Assembly: GCA_028285485.1 (NCBI GenBank) | Contig: JANQPC010000096.1 | Coordinates: forward strand, 1 to 59,470 | Origin: Paracoccaceae bacterium | GTDB lineage: Bacteria > Pseudomonadota > Alphaproteobacteria > Rhodobacterales > Rhodobacteraceae | DNA length: 59,470 nt | Direction of reading: 5' to 3' | Part shown: in pieces, positions 46,393 to 54,243 of the stretch | How positions within the stretch are numbered: the first letter of the stretch is position 1 | Layout of the letters: every line of letters begins with the position of its first letter | Position numbers and translations under genes: made by a program | The notes under the pieces: generated by a model | What the model was told of the DNA's origin: nothing | The model's input: only the letters and a program-made list of their open reading frames with translations | Database searches by the model: none

Positions 46393-46418
46393 AAGCGCGC
46401 CCGCCTGGGCGCGTTTTT
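46393..46418 (+). terminator. Rho-independent terminator after the DUF6280 gene
   Basis: A perfect 7-bp GC stem (CGCGCCC/GGGCGCG, loop GCCT) is extended by AAG pairing into the following TTTTT run. It lies 22 bases after the stop. Confidence 0.92.
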
Positions 46419-46437
46419 CGTTTTGGGCCATGGCACT

Positions 46438-46542
46438 CAGAGCGTTATGCGAAAGAACTGAACCACTCAACTCTGCGTGAAATCAAGGACTTGAACGCGT
46501 TAAGCGATGTGTGATGCATCAGGTTCTTCGTCAATCGCCTTA
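46438..46542 (-). repeat. Dispersed convergent-gap repeat, copy D (inverted)
   Basis: About 105 bases in the opposite orientation to A-C. Its reverse complement reads TAAGGCGATTGACG at the left end and GCATAACGCTCTGAG at the right end, with CTTAACGCGTTCAAG and GATTTCACGCAGAGTTGAG inside. The left-end TAA is the stop codon of the minus-strand membrane gene at 46540. Confidence 0.9.
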
Positions 46543-47115
46543 GGTGCCGAATACGAACACCCAGATAAAGACGGGTGCGAATTGCAGGCCCGCGCCCAGA
46601 ACGATCAGCCCGCGCGCCACCGGATCACGGAACCGCCGCCAGAGCATCGCGCAGAGGGCCAGGCACAAAAGCATCTCTAGCGGCCCCACGATGCCCGCAT
46701 AGTGGTTCCTATCCCAGTAACTTACCGGGCTTTCGAACACCCAATCGGTGACCGGCCAGAAATGCGGGCGCGCATCGTCATGGTGCAGCGGGAAATCGAA
46801 GGCGAGGTGCAGAAGCGCCGCGCCCGTAAACGCCACCAGCGCGGGGCGCGAAAACGCCACTGCCACGGCGCAGGCAAGGCCCCAGACGATAAAGGAATTG
46901 TCGATGGCGAAGACCTGCTGCCAGGCGGGCGAGAAGTAATACTCGTCGAACACCACGTTCGGTGGCACATCCATCAGGAACAGCGCTGTGCCCGCCATGA
47001 AGTAGAGCGAAAGATCGGGCGCCGCCGCGCCGAGGATCGCGGCCAGCGAGACCGCGCGCGCGCCGGGCCGGGCAAAAGCCGCGGCCCCGATGATCAGATG
47101 CGCCGGGGTGTTCAA
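46540..47115 (-). CDS. Membrane protein, DUF457/YdjM-like metal-dependent hydrolase family
   Basis: 191-aa membrane protein. MNTPAHLIIGAAAFARPG with His6, GAAAPDLSLYFMAG with Asp34, and LLHLAFDFPLHHDDARPHFWP supply the scattered His/Asp residues of the YdjM/DUF457 membrane hydrolase family. Homologues in this order are sometimes labelled cobalamin biosynthesis protein CobQ without good reason. Function unknown. It is the last gene after the PopZ-like gene on the minus strand, 21 bases apart. Confidence 0.7.
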   Translation of the reverse strand: MNTPAHLIIGAAAFARPGARAVSLAAILGAAAPDLSLYFMAGTALFLMDVPPNVVFDEYYFSPAWQQVFAIDNSFIVWGLACAVAVAFSRPALVAFTGAALLHLAFDFPLHHDDARPHFWPVTDWVFESPVSYWDRNHYAGIVGPLEMLLCLALCAMLWRRFRDPVARGLIVLGAGLQFAPVFIWVFVFGT

Positions 47116-47136
47116 TCTGCCGGCCCGGTGCCGTGT

Positions 47137-48372
47137 TCAGCCAAAATCGCGGGTCATCAGTGCGCGATGGATCTCGCGACGCACCAGCTTGCGCACATTC
47201 CGGGTGATCCGCACGCCCATCTCCCCCTGAAGCTCCGCGCGCACAATCTCGGCCACGAGATCGCGCAGCATCTCTTCGTCGATCTCGATGTCATCGGTGC
47301 CAAGCACGGGCCACTCCGCCGCGCCCTCCGCTGCCGCATCGGCCTCCGGCTCGGGATCGGCCTCGCCAATCGGCGCGTCGTTGGTTGTGGGCACATGCGC
47401 CACCCGGGCCACCGCAGCCGCGGCGGCTTCGGGCAGAAGATCGTCGTCTTGCTCCTCCGCCTCATCGGCCAGGGTGGTTTCAAGCGAAAGCGCCGGGTCG
47501 GAGAAGGCGTTTTCCGCCTGCTCCTCCTGAATGGCATCGGCCAGCGCCTCCTGCCGCCCGGCTTCTGCCAGCGCTGCCGTTTCCGCGCGATCAACGGCAA
47601 GCGGGCGCGGCAGATCGGTTTCATCGATCAGATCCACGCCGAGTGGCTCAGGCTCCGGCGCATTGGGCGACATCGGCGCGTCTTCCAGCCGGAGGGGCGG
47701 CAAGGGGGCCTCTTCTTCGGCCAGTGGCGCAGGCTCGGGCTCCTCAGCGCCCTCGTCGAACTGGCGATGATGGCCGAAAACGAACTCGCGCGGCGTTTCC
47801 TCGTCAACAAGCTCGCTGCCATCGGGCTCCCAGGCCCCGTTCTGGCTGCTGACGGCGGCCTCAAGTTCGGCAATCCGGTTTTCCAGCCCGTCGTCGAGCA
47901 CATCGCCTTCGCTCACAAGGGCATCCACAACCGCCTCGAAGGGCGGCTCGTGCGCCGCCGGTTCGGGCGTATGCGGTTCGGGCGTATGCGGTTCTGGCGC
48001 GGGCTCTGGAGCCGCGCTCTCAACCGCAGGCGCTTCCTCTTCCACGCGCAAAGAGGGGGTCAGAAGCAACCGCTCGTCAACCATTGCTGCGGTAGACTGC
48101 GCTGGATCAGGGCCGCTGGGCACCTCCGGTTCGGAGGCGGAGGTTTCGGGCGGCGCGGTATCAAGCGGCGCAGACTCGGCGATCGCAGAGTCGACTTGTG
48201 CGGAAACCACTGGTGCGGAATCGATCGGCCCGGGCTCTGTTGCGGGCGCAACGGGTGCAGGGTCGGTCGGCGCAGCGTCCACAGGCGCCCGCATACGCGG
48301 GCCGCCATTCACGAGCCTGCGCACAGATTCAAGCACAGCATCGGGCTCCGGCCTGATCTTGCCTTCCTTCAT
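47137..48372 (-). CDS. PopZ-like polar organising protein candidate (long acidic linker)
   Basis: 411 aa. The N-terminal helix EPDAVLESVRRLVNGG (residues 8-23) resembles the DUF2497/PopZ start (MEEILASIRRII type). Residues ~24-365 are a disordered Pro/Glu/Asp/Ala-rich linker with small repeats (EPHTPEPHTPEP, SAPVVSAQVDSA). The last ~45 residues form a helical domain (EEMLRDLVAEIVRAELQGEM then RITRNVRKLVRREIHRALM). This three-part design is that of PopZ, though the linker is several times longer than in Caulobacter. The order pcm-tolC-this gene matches the popZ locus as I recall it in other alphaproteobacteria. Assigned by architecture and context, not by sequence search. Confidence 0.6.
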   Translation of the reverse strand: MKEGKIRPEPDAVLESVRRLVNGGPRMRAPVDAAPTDPAPVAPATEPGPIDSAPVVSAQVDSAIAESAPLDTAPPETSASEPEVPSGPDPAQSTAAMVDERLLLTPSLRVEEEAPAVESAAPEPAPEPHTPEPHTPEPAAHEPPFEAVVDALVSEGDVLDDGLENRIAELEAAVSSQNGAWEPDGSELVDEETPREFVFGHHRQFDEGAEEPEPAPLAEEEAPLPPLRLEDAPMSPNAPEPEPLGVDLIDETDLPRPLAVDRAETAALAEAGRQEALADAIQEEQAENAFSDPALSLETTLADEAEEQDDDLLPEAAAAAVARVAHVPTTNDAPIGEADPEPEADAAAEGAAEWPVLGTDDIEIDEEMLRDLVAEIVRAELQGEMGVRITRNVRKLVRREIHRALMTRDFG

Positions 48373-48444
48373 TCCGCGTTACTCCCTGCCCCTGGCCAGC
48401 ATGGTAACGCCCCCCGCCTCAGCGCACAATGGCCGCGCGCGGGA

Positions 48445-49818
48445 TCACTCCCGCCCGAGGCTGCGCAGCACCCGATCGAGCCGTTCGCCCTGCGGGCTGA
48501 CATCGCGCGTGGGCGCGCCTTCAACGGCGTTGTAATAGGCGGCCGGATCGTAAGTTGGAATCCCCAACTCAAGGTGATCCACCGTTAAAAGCCCCATCGA
48601 TTCAAGCAGGCCATATACCGCTTGCGTGCGATCGATCTCGGCGGCCACCCGGTTGGTTTGGGCATCGAGCAGATCCTGCTCCAGATCCAGCACATCAAGG
48701 GTTGTCCGGGCGCCCACGTTGAATTCTTCCCGCGCGCCCCGAAGCGCAAGCTGTGCCGCACGCACCTCTTCGTTGGAAGCAGCAAGGCTTGCGCCCGCCA
48801 CGGTGAGATCCGCCCAGGCGTTGCGCACGCCTTGCTCCACATCCTGACCGGTTGTGAGAAGCACCGCCCGCGCCGCTTCGGCACGCGCCCGCTGTTGCCG
48901 GATCTGCGAGGTAAGCTGACCGCCGCGATAGATCGGGCCGGAAAGTTCCAAGGTCAGCGACGAACTGTCATCGCCATCCTCATCCACGCTCACGCCCGCA
49001 CGCGCATTCAGCGCCGGGCGCAGCCGTGCCGCGGCCGAGTTGATGGCCAGTTCTGCCGCAGTCACTTCGCGCTGGCGCTGCTCCAGCGAGGGCTCGCGCG
49101 ACATCGCGATGGCTATCGCATCGCTGAGCGTTGCCGCAGAGGCCGGCGCGGGCGGCGGTGGCTGCAACTGCCCCGGCGTGCGGCCCGTCACGGTCACATA
49201 TTCCGCAATTGCGCGGGTGAGAGAACCCTGGGCTGCGGCCAGGCCCGAACGCGCCGAAGCCAGACGCGCTTCAGCAATCGAAACATCGGTGCGCGTGATC
49301 TCACCCACCTCGAAGCGGTCTTGCGCCGCACGAAGCTGTTCCTGGATCAGGCGCAGGTTGTTTTCGCGGAGGCTGACGAAGGCGCTTTCCCGCCGCACGC
49401 CCAGAAAGGCCGCAACCCCGCGCAGAAGCACCTGTTGTTCCACCGAAACAAGTGCCGCCCGCGTGGCCAGCACGGTTTCCTTCTGGATATCGACATTCAG
49501 GCGCGACGCCCCGAAATCAAAAAGCAGAAGGCTCGCGTTCAGGCCAACCGATCCCGTGAGCTCATCTCCCTGCGTCGGCTCGGCGTAGCGAGAGGTTGCG
49601 ACCCAGGTCAGAACAGGGCGCAGCGCGGCCACCGCCTGTGCCACATCCTCATCCGTGGCCCTCAGGAGCGCGCGGTTCTGCTCCAGAAGCCCGCTTGTGC
49701 GATAGGCGGCAATCAGGGCATCGGTCAGCGTCTCTGCCGCGGCCGAGGTGGCCGATAGAGCGAGCGCCATGGCGGTTGCACCGCCGGCCAGTGTTCTACG
49801 GAACGCTTTTGAAAACAT
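48445..49818 (-). CDS. tolC: TolC-family outer membrane efflux/secretion channel
   Basis: 457 aa. The signal peptide ends SATSAAAE. The two tandem TolC repeats show LTDALIAAYRTSGLLEQN with FDFGASRLNVDIQKETV, then VGEITRTDVSIAEARLASAR, and in the second half GPIYRGGQLTSQIRQQRA and VGARTTLDVLDLEQDLLDAQTNRV. It forms a trimeric outer-membrane tunnel for type I secretion and efflux. ATG 49818 is preferred; an ATG three codons earlier is too close to AGG. It lies between pcm and the PopZ-like gene. Confidence 0.95.
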   Translation of the reverse strand: MFSKAFRRTLAGGATAMALALSATSAAAETLTDALIAAYRTSGLLEQNRALLRATDEDVAQAVAALRPVLTWVATSRYAEPTQGDELTGSVGLNASLLLFDFGASRLNVDIQKETVLATRAALVSVEQQVLLRGVAAFLGVRRESAFVSLRENNLRLIQEQLRAAQDRFEVGEITRTDVSIAEARLASARSGLAAAQGSLTRAIAEYVTVTGRTPGQLQPPPPAPASAATLSDAIAIAMSREPSLEQRQREVTAAELAINSAAARLRPALNARAGVSVDEDGDDSSSLTLELSGPIYRGGQLTSQIRQQRARAEAARAVLLTTGQDVEQGVRNAWADLTVAGASLAASNEEVRAAQLALRGAREEFNVGARTTLDVLDLEQDLLDAQTNRVAAEIDRTQAVYGLLESMGLLTVDHLELGIPTYDPAAYYNAVEGAPTRDVSPQGERLDRVLRSLGRE

Positions 49819-49832
49819 AACATACACCTGTC

Positions 49833-50486
49833 CTAGAGCACGAAATCCGTGCGTTTCTTAAACCCTGGAAGCACCGGGGCCGCGGCGTGAAATACATCCC
49901 GCCAGGACACGGCACCGTCGATCTTGTGGCCAATGCGGCAGACGCCCAGCGCACCCTCCATGAAGATCGCAGCGATCCGCCCGCCTTCCTTGAGCTGATC
50001 TGTCAACTCCGGCGGCACGCTTTCCACAGCGCCCTCCAGAAGGATCGCATCATAGGGGCCGTGTTTCACGGCCCCTTCCGCCAGCGGCGCGGTCACAACA
50101 GCTACGTTATCGGCCGCCCCATCCGCCAGCACGGCCTCGGCTTCCGCCGCAAGGCCGGGATCTTCCTCAAGCGCAATCACCGCCTCGGCAAGCCGCGCCA
50201 TCACGGCGGCGCCGTAGCCCAGCCCAGCGCCCACATCGAGCACCATCGCATCGGGCTGCAGATCAATCGCATCGAGCATCTTCGAAAGCGTGCGCGGATC
50301 AAGCATGACCCGGCCATTTCCGAGGTCAACATTCTCGCCCATATAGGCCGCCTCACGCTTTGCCGCCGGAACAAACTGCTCCCGCGGCACCGTCAGCATC
50401 GCGTCGATGATCGGAAATTTCGTCACATCAGACGGGCGAACCTGTGTATCCACCATCATCCGCCGGCGCTGCGCGTAATCGGTCAT
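49833..50486 (-). CDS. pcm: Protein-L-isoaspartate O-methyltransferase family
   Basis: 217-aa SAM methyltransferase of the PCMT family, which starts repair of isoaspartyl residues. It has [27 protein letters not shown], the SAM-binding [19 protein letters not shown] near residues 83-101 and [12 protein letters not shown]. The short form lacking a canonical catalytic loop is common beside tolC in alphaproteobacteria, where its activity is unproven. It ends 14 bases before tolC. Confidence 0.9.
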   Translation of the reverse strand: MTDYAQRRRMMVDTQVRPSDVTKFPIIDAMLTVPREQFVPAAKREAAYMGENVDLGNGRVMLDPRTLSKMLDAIDLQPDAMVLDVGAGLGYGAAVMARLAEAVIALEEDPGLAAEAEAVLADGAADNVAVVTAPLAEGAVKHGPYDAILLEGAVESVPPELTDQLKEGGRIAAIFMEGALGVCRIGHKIDGAVSWRDVFHAAAPVLPGFKKRTDFVL

Positions 50487-50602
50487 AGCGCTAAACTCAT
50501 CCGTTCAGGTTCTGCCACATCCCTGCCACAGAACCGTTCACCCGGCAACAGGCAGCCCCAACGACGCGCCCTAAGCAGCGGTGATCCTGCAACTATTGTG
50601 CA

Positions 50603-51742
50603 TTAGGCGGCGTGGTCACCCGGCCTGTCAAGCGCGTGGTGAGAAAGCGGCCCAAGCGCCGCTTCGATGCGCGTTTTTGCGGCCACCGCAGCATCGGCAC
50701 CAGGCGGGCGAAGGCTGCCCCGCGTAATGAAGCCCGCCGCAGAAAGGCCCTCGCCGAGCCGTGAAAACTCCAGCTCGGTAAACACCTCACGCTTGACAAC
50801 GCGTTGGCCCGAAACGCTCCAAAACCCCGTCATCACATCAAGGATAAGCGGTGTGATCCCGGCAAAGGCTTCGAACTGGCGGCGAAAATCGTGGATATGC
50901 GGGGTGGGCGCGCGCTGCACGATGGCAATCTGGCATTGGGGCTCGGCCACCATCGCCGCAAGATGAAGCGCCGAGCAATCGGTCGAGATGATCTGCCGCG
51001 CCGCGCGGTAGAGCGCCACCTGCTCCGGTATCGATAACTCTTGAGGATGCACCGGCACATAGCCCTCGGCCGCCAATTGCGCCGCCAGATGATCCTCAAG
51101 CAGAAGCGAGCCGCGTTTTGAGTTCAGGAGCTGCCGGGAGACGTAAATCTTCTCCGGCCCGGACGGCGCTTCCGAAGCACACAGCCGCTCGCGCAGAAAG
51201 CCGCGCAGTTCCGGGCGCGCCGCACACATCTCGCCAGTGCCGAACGCCTGTTCGGGAAGATGAAGCTCTTCCACAACAACGGGCCGCTGCGGTGCGCGCA
51301 AATCCAGCCGACCGAGCCCTAGGGCCTTGAAAAGCCCCCGGGGGGCACCGGCGAATTGCTTGTTCTCCCACCCAAATTTCTTCTTGGGAAAGAACAGGAT
51401 ACCGTCAAACCCCGTATCGGCGGCAAGGGGCCAGAGCCGCCCAATGCTTTCACAGATCAGATGCCCGAAATGGGTGTAGAGCAGCCCGCCGAAAAGCCAG
51501 CGCCCGGCCAGCCCTTCCATCTCGCCCTCTGGCGGCGCCTCGGGCATGAGCGTCGCCGCCAGGTTCGGCCCGCGCAGGCAGATGCTTTCGCTCACCGCCT
51601 CTCCGGCTTCGGTGAACACACCTGCCCGGCGCCGGAACCCCCGCGCCTCCCCCGCCCCCCAGGGGTGCACATGCGCCCGACGAACCACGCGCGGCGCGCT
51701 GGATAGCGGCGCATCGGGATCAAAGCGATGCCCGCCCCTCAT
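50603..51742 (-). CDS. GT61-like glycosyltransferase (DUF563)
   Basis: 379 aa. GT61 family features are GGLLYTHFGHLICESIGRLWPL (His in the active region), KIYVSRQLLNSKRGSLLLEDHLAAQLAAEGYVPVHPQELSIPEQVALYRAARQIISTDCSALHLAAM. Such enzymes transfer pentoses or other sugars in capsule or LPS. Its ATG overlaps the stop of the upstream GT2-like gene (ATGA), so the two act as an operon. They sit next to the lasso cluster but may serve surface glycans. Confidence 0.85.
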   Translation of the reverse strand: MRGGHRFDPDAPLSSAPRVVRRAHVHPWGAGEARGFRRRAGVFTEAGEAVSESICLRGPNLAATLMPEAPPEGEMEGLAGRWLFGGLLYTHFGHLICESIGRLWPLAADTGFDGILFFPKKKFGWENKQFAGAPRGLFKALGLGRLDLRAPQRPVVVEELHLPEQAFGTGEMCAARPELRGFLRERLCASEAPSGPEKIYVSRQLLNSKRGSLLLEDHLAAQLAAEGYVPVHPQELSIPEQVALYRAARQIISTDCSALHLAAMVAEPQCQIAIVQRAPTPHIHDFRRQFEAFAGITPLILDVMTGFWSVSGQRVVKREVFTELEFSRLGEGLSAAGFITRGSLRPPGADAAVAAKTRIEAALGPLSHHALDRPGDHAA

Positions 51743-52836
51743 CCCGCAGCCTCCACGTCGCCCGTGGCCCGGTAACCGATTGCCCCGGCAAGATCGCGGC
51801 CCGCCTCCGTCTCCAGCAGGGCCGCCACCTTGGCGCGGTGCGCGGCCAGCGCCGCCCCATGCAGCGGGCCCAGCACCGGATCGGCATGGTAGGAGGCCAG
51901 AAGCGCCTCCGCACCTTGGGGCGGCTTTGGCTGGCGGGCGGGATTTTCAAGCCCCACATTGCGCTCTGCCCAATACCGGATGGTGTTTGCGCGCGCCGCC
52001 GCATCAAAACCCATCCGCGATGGTGTCATCGCATCGCCGCGCAGCGCTTTAACGAGGAAGCTCTCCTGCGAACGCAGCGAGTGGTGATTGACATGGCCAA
52101 ACCGCAGCGCGCCCGCCGCAGGCCAGAGATTGATCTTGTGATCGGTGAACGCCGCGGGCAGCGGCCGCCCGCCCGCATCAAGCCAAGTGCGGCCCAGGCC
52201 CGAAAACCCATCGATCCGCGGTCGGTGATTGCGGAACTGTGCCTTCTCAAAATCATTGCGCATCAAGGTCTTAACGGCGGATTTGAGGCCCCCTCCCCCG
52301 TGATCCACCGCCTCAAGCGGCATCCGCGGGATCTGAAATCGCGCCTGCACAGACCCATCGCCGATCTCCACCTCGCCGCCGCTGTTGTATCCCAGCACCG
52401 CAAAACTCATCAGATCGAAGGGGGGCACCGCCGCAAAAAGATCCGCAAGCGTGCCGCCGCCCGGCGAAAGCTCCAGAAACTCGTCCACATCAAGCGTCAT
52501 CACCCAATCGGCATCCCGAAACGCATTGAACGCCGTGGCATAGCGCAACGCGGCCACCTGCCAGACCCCGAGCTGGGTAAACACTGCTTTGGGGTTCGGG
52601 GCGTGGATCACATGGCCCAACTCGGCCAGTCGGTCGAGCAAGCGGTCGGTCCCGTCATCGCAGTCATTGGTGAACACCATGATCGGCCCGAACCCGATCG
52701 CGCGATGATGCGCCACCCATTCCAGCACATAGGGCCCCTCGTTGCGCATAATCGCCACGAGAACGGCGCCGCTAGGCTTCGCACGACCGGGAGCTTCCCG
52801 GCTGACTTCGGATTGACTGGTCTCAGACCCCGTCAC
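51739..52836 (-). CDS. GT2/GT92-like glycosyltransferase
   Basis: About 365 aa. AVLVAIMRNEGPYVLEWVAHHRAIGFGPIMVFTNDCDDGTDRLLDRLAELG and MTLDVDEFLEL (DxD-type) define the GT2-like DUF4422/Glyco_tranf_2_4 group. The start is uncertain; GTG 52836 has GGA upstream and GTG 52881 is an alternative without a ribosome site. It is coupled to the GT61 gene by ATGA. The donor and acceptor are unknown. Confidence 0.82.
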   Translation of the reverse strand: MTGSETSQSEVSREAPGRAKPSGAVLVAIMRNEGPYVLEWVAHHRAIGFGPIMVFTNDCDDGTDRLLDRLAELGHVIHAPNPKAVFTQLGVWQVAALRYATAFNAFRDADWVMTLDVDEFLELSPGGGTLADLFAAVPPFDLMSFAVLGYNSGGEVEIGDGSVQARFQIPRMPLEAVDHGGGGLKSAVKTLMRNDFEKAQFRNHRPRIDGFSGLGRTWLDAGGRPLPAAFTDHKINLWPAAGALRFGHVNHHSLRSQESFLVKALRGDAMTPSRMGFDAAARANTIRYWAERNVGLENPARQPKPPQGAEALLASYHADPVLGPLHGAALAAHRAKVAALLETEAGRDLAGAIGYRATGDVEAAG

Positions 52837-52972
52837 GCCGCATTTTCCAAAAAACCGCTCATTCGCCGCCAGATGATGCACAGATTGGCGCTGGCGCTAC
52901 AACATCTATTCATTGCATACTGTGGCCAACCCGCAGCGCAGCCGGGATGCGATGGCATTGCAGGAGGGGCAC

Positions 52973-53725
52973 ATGAACGTGCAAACCGCGATGGATCTGG
53001 ATAGCGCGCCAGGTGATGCACCGGCTTTCCGGCCCGCAAAAGGGATGCGCTATCCGCGGTTTCTGGATCGGCTGCATGCATCGTGCGCCTTCTCCTGGTA
53101 TCTGGAGATCGGCACGCAGAAGGGCCGGTCGCTTCAAAGCGCGCGCTGCGCTTCCATCGCTGTCGATCCACACTTCGCGATCAGCAGCGATGTTATGGGT
53201 GAGAAACCTGCCCTCCACAGTTTTCAGATGACAAGCGACGCGTTTTTCGAAACAGGCTTCGTGGAAAAAAACGGCATCGCCTTTGATTTTGCCTTTCTCG
53301 ACGGGATGCACCGGTTCGAGTTCTTGCTCCGCGATTTCATGTTCGCGGAGGCGCATGCGGCCCCGGGTGGCGTGATCGCGATGCATGATTGCTGCCCGTC
53401 CAGCTTTGGGATGACAGCGCGCAATCAGGACGAGGCGCCAACATCGGCCTGGACAGGCGATGTCTGGAAACTGATCCCGATCCTCCGGACCCACCGCCCC
53501 GATCTTACTCTCACCGTGCTGGATTGCCGGCCCACGGGGCTGGTTCTAGTCTCCGGTCTCGATCCCCAAAGCCGCATCCTGCAGGACAGCTACGCCAAAC
53601 TTGAAGCCGAGTGGCGCGATGTTGCGCTGGCCGATTACGGCCTGGAGCGGTTTTACGGCTGCTTTGAATATGCGGACGCGCGGAATTTCATGCGCGATGG
53701 TTTCCCGCTCTTCAAATCCGGCTAG
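52973..53725 (+). CDS. Class I SAM-dependent methyltransferase (Methyltransf_24 type)
   Basis: 250 aa. The SAM fold shows FSWYLEIGTQKGRSLQSARC (usually GxxxG), SIAVDPHFAIS, FDFAFLDGMHRFEFLLRDFMFAEAHAAPGGVIAMHDCCP. GGAGGGG precedes ATG 52973. It is divergent from the glycosyltransferase pair, suggesting glycan or small-molecule methylation. Its TAG stop shares a CTAG with the convergent lasso B2 gene. Confidence 0.85.
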   Translation: MNVQTAMDLDSAPGDAPAFRPAKGMRYPRFLDRLHASCAFSWYLEIGTQKGRSLQSARCASIAVDPHFAISSDVMGEKPALHSFQMTSDAFFETGFVEKNGIAFDFAFLDGMHRFEFLLRDFMFAEAHAAPGGVIAMHDCCPSSFGMTARNQDEAPTSAWTGDVWKLIPILRTHRPDLTLTVLDCRPTGLVLVSGLDPQSRILQDSYAKLEAEWRDVALADYGLERFYGCFEYADARNFMRDGFPLFKSG

Positions 53726-54180
53726 CCGCTGCGGTAGCTCGCCACAGGGATAAACCCCTCGCGCCCCTCGCCGCCCAGGATGATCCGTTCGCCCGCCCAG
53801 AGCCAGGCATGGGCCGCCATCGCATCGCCCGCGGGCAGCTCCTCCGGAGCCCCGCGCCGCGCCCCGAGCACAAGCGCGTTGGACACACCGCGGCGGTTCA
53901 GAATCTCTTTCGCGGCCATCGCCTGCATCAGGCAGGTGAACCGCCCGCCCACCGTTTTGTTCACTGCGCCCACCGCCCAGCGCAGATCGCGCAGGAGCGA
54001 CAGATCCGCCGGCGGCAGATCCGGCTTCTCGCCCGGCAGCGGCTGGCCAAGGCGCCCGGCATAGGCCTTGAACGGGCGAAACCGCACCAGCGCCCAGGCT
54101 TTGACAAGCGCAAGCAAAGCCTCAAGCGCCAGCGCCCGACGTGCGGGCGAAACGCTAAGGAGGGAACGAATGCGGCGCAT
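53722..54180 (-). CDS. Lasso peptide leader peptidase (B2, transglutaminase-like)
   Basis: 152 aa of the Transglut_core3 (PF13471) lasso B2 family, the cysteine protease that removes the leader peptide. The catalytic Cys83 lies in GRFTCLMQAMAAKEILNRRG and His124 in AHAWLWAGERIILGG; the third residue is not obvious (Asp119 is a candidate). An N-terminal helical region precedes this. It is on the minus strand, apart from the other lasso genes by the DUF4838 gene. The usual lasso layout keeps B2 close to the B1 and C genes, which fits the locus even with the inversion. Confidence 0.85.
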   Translation of the reverse strand: MRRIRSLLSVSPARRALALEALLALVKAWALVRFRPFKAYAGRLGQPLPGEKPDLPPADLSLLRDLRWAVGAVNKTVGGRFTCLMQAMAAKEILNRRGVSNALVLGARRGAPEELPAGDAMAAHAWLWAGERIILGGEGREGFIPVASYRSG

Positions 54181-54243
54181 GGATCGGATCCTTGAACTCT
54201 TGCTGATCTAGGGCGCGGGATGCGCGGCTGGCAAGCCCCGCCG

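Noticed and set aside
47941-48030. Short direct repeats (TTCGGGCGTATGCGG) looking like a CRISPR or tandem array
   Set aside because: They are coding repeats (EPHTPEP) in the acidic linker of the PopZ-like protein; too few and no spacers.
46702-48588. 628-codon plus-strand open frame over the PopZ-like and neighbouring genes
   Set aside because: Antisense, His/Arg-rich, crosses several convincing minus-strand genes.
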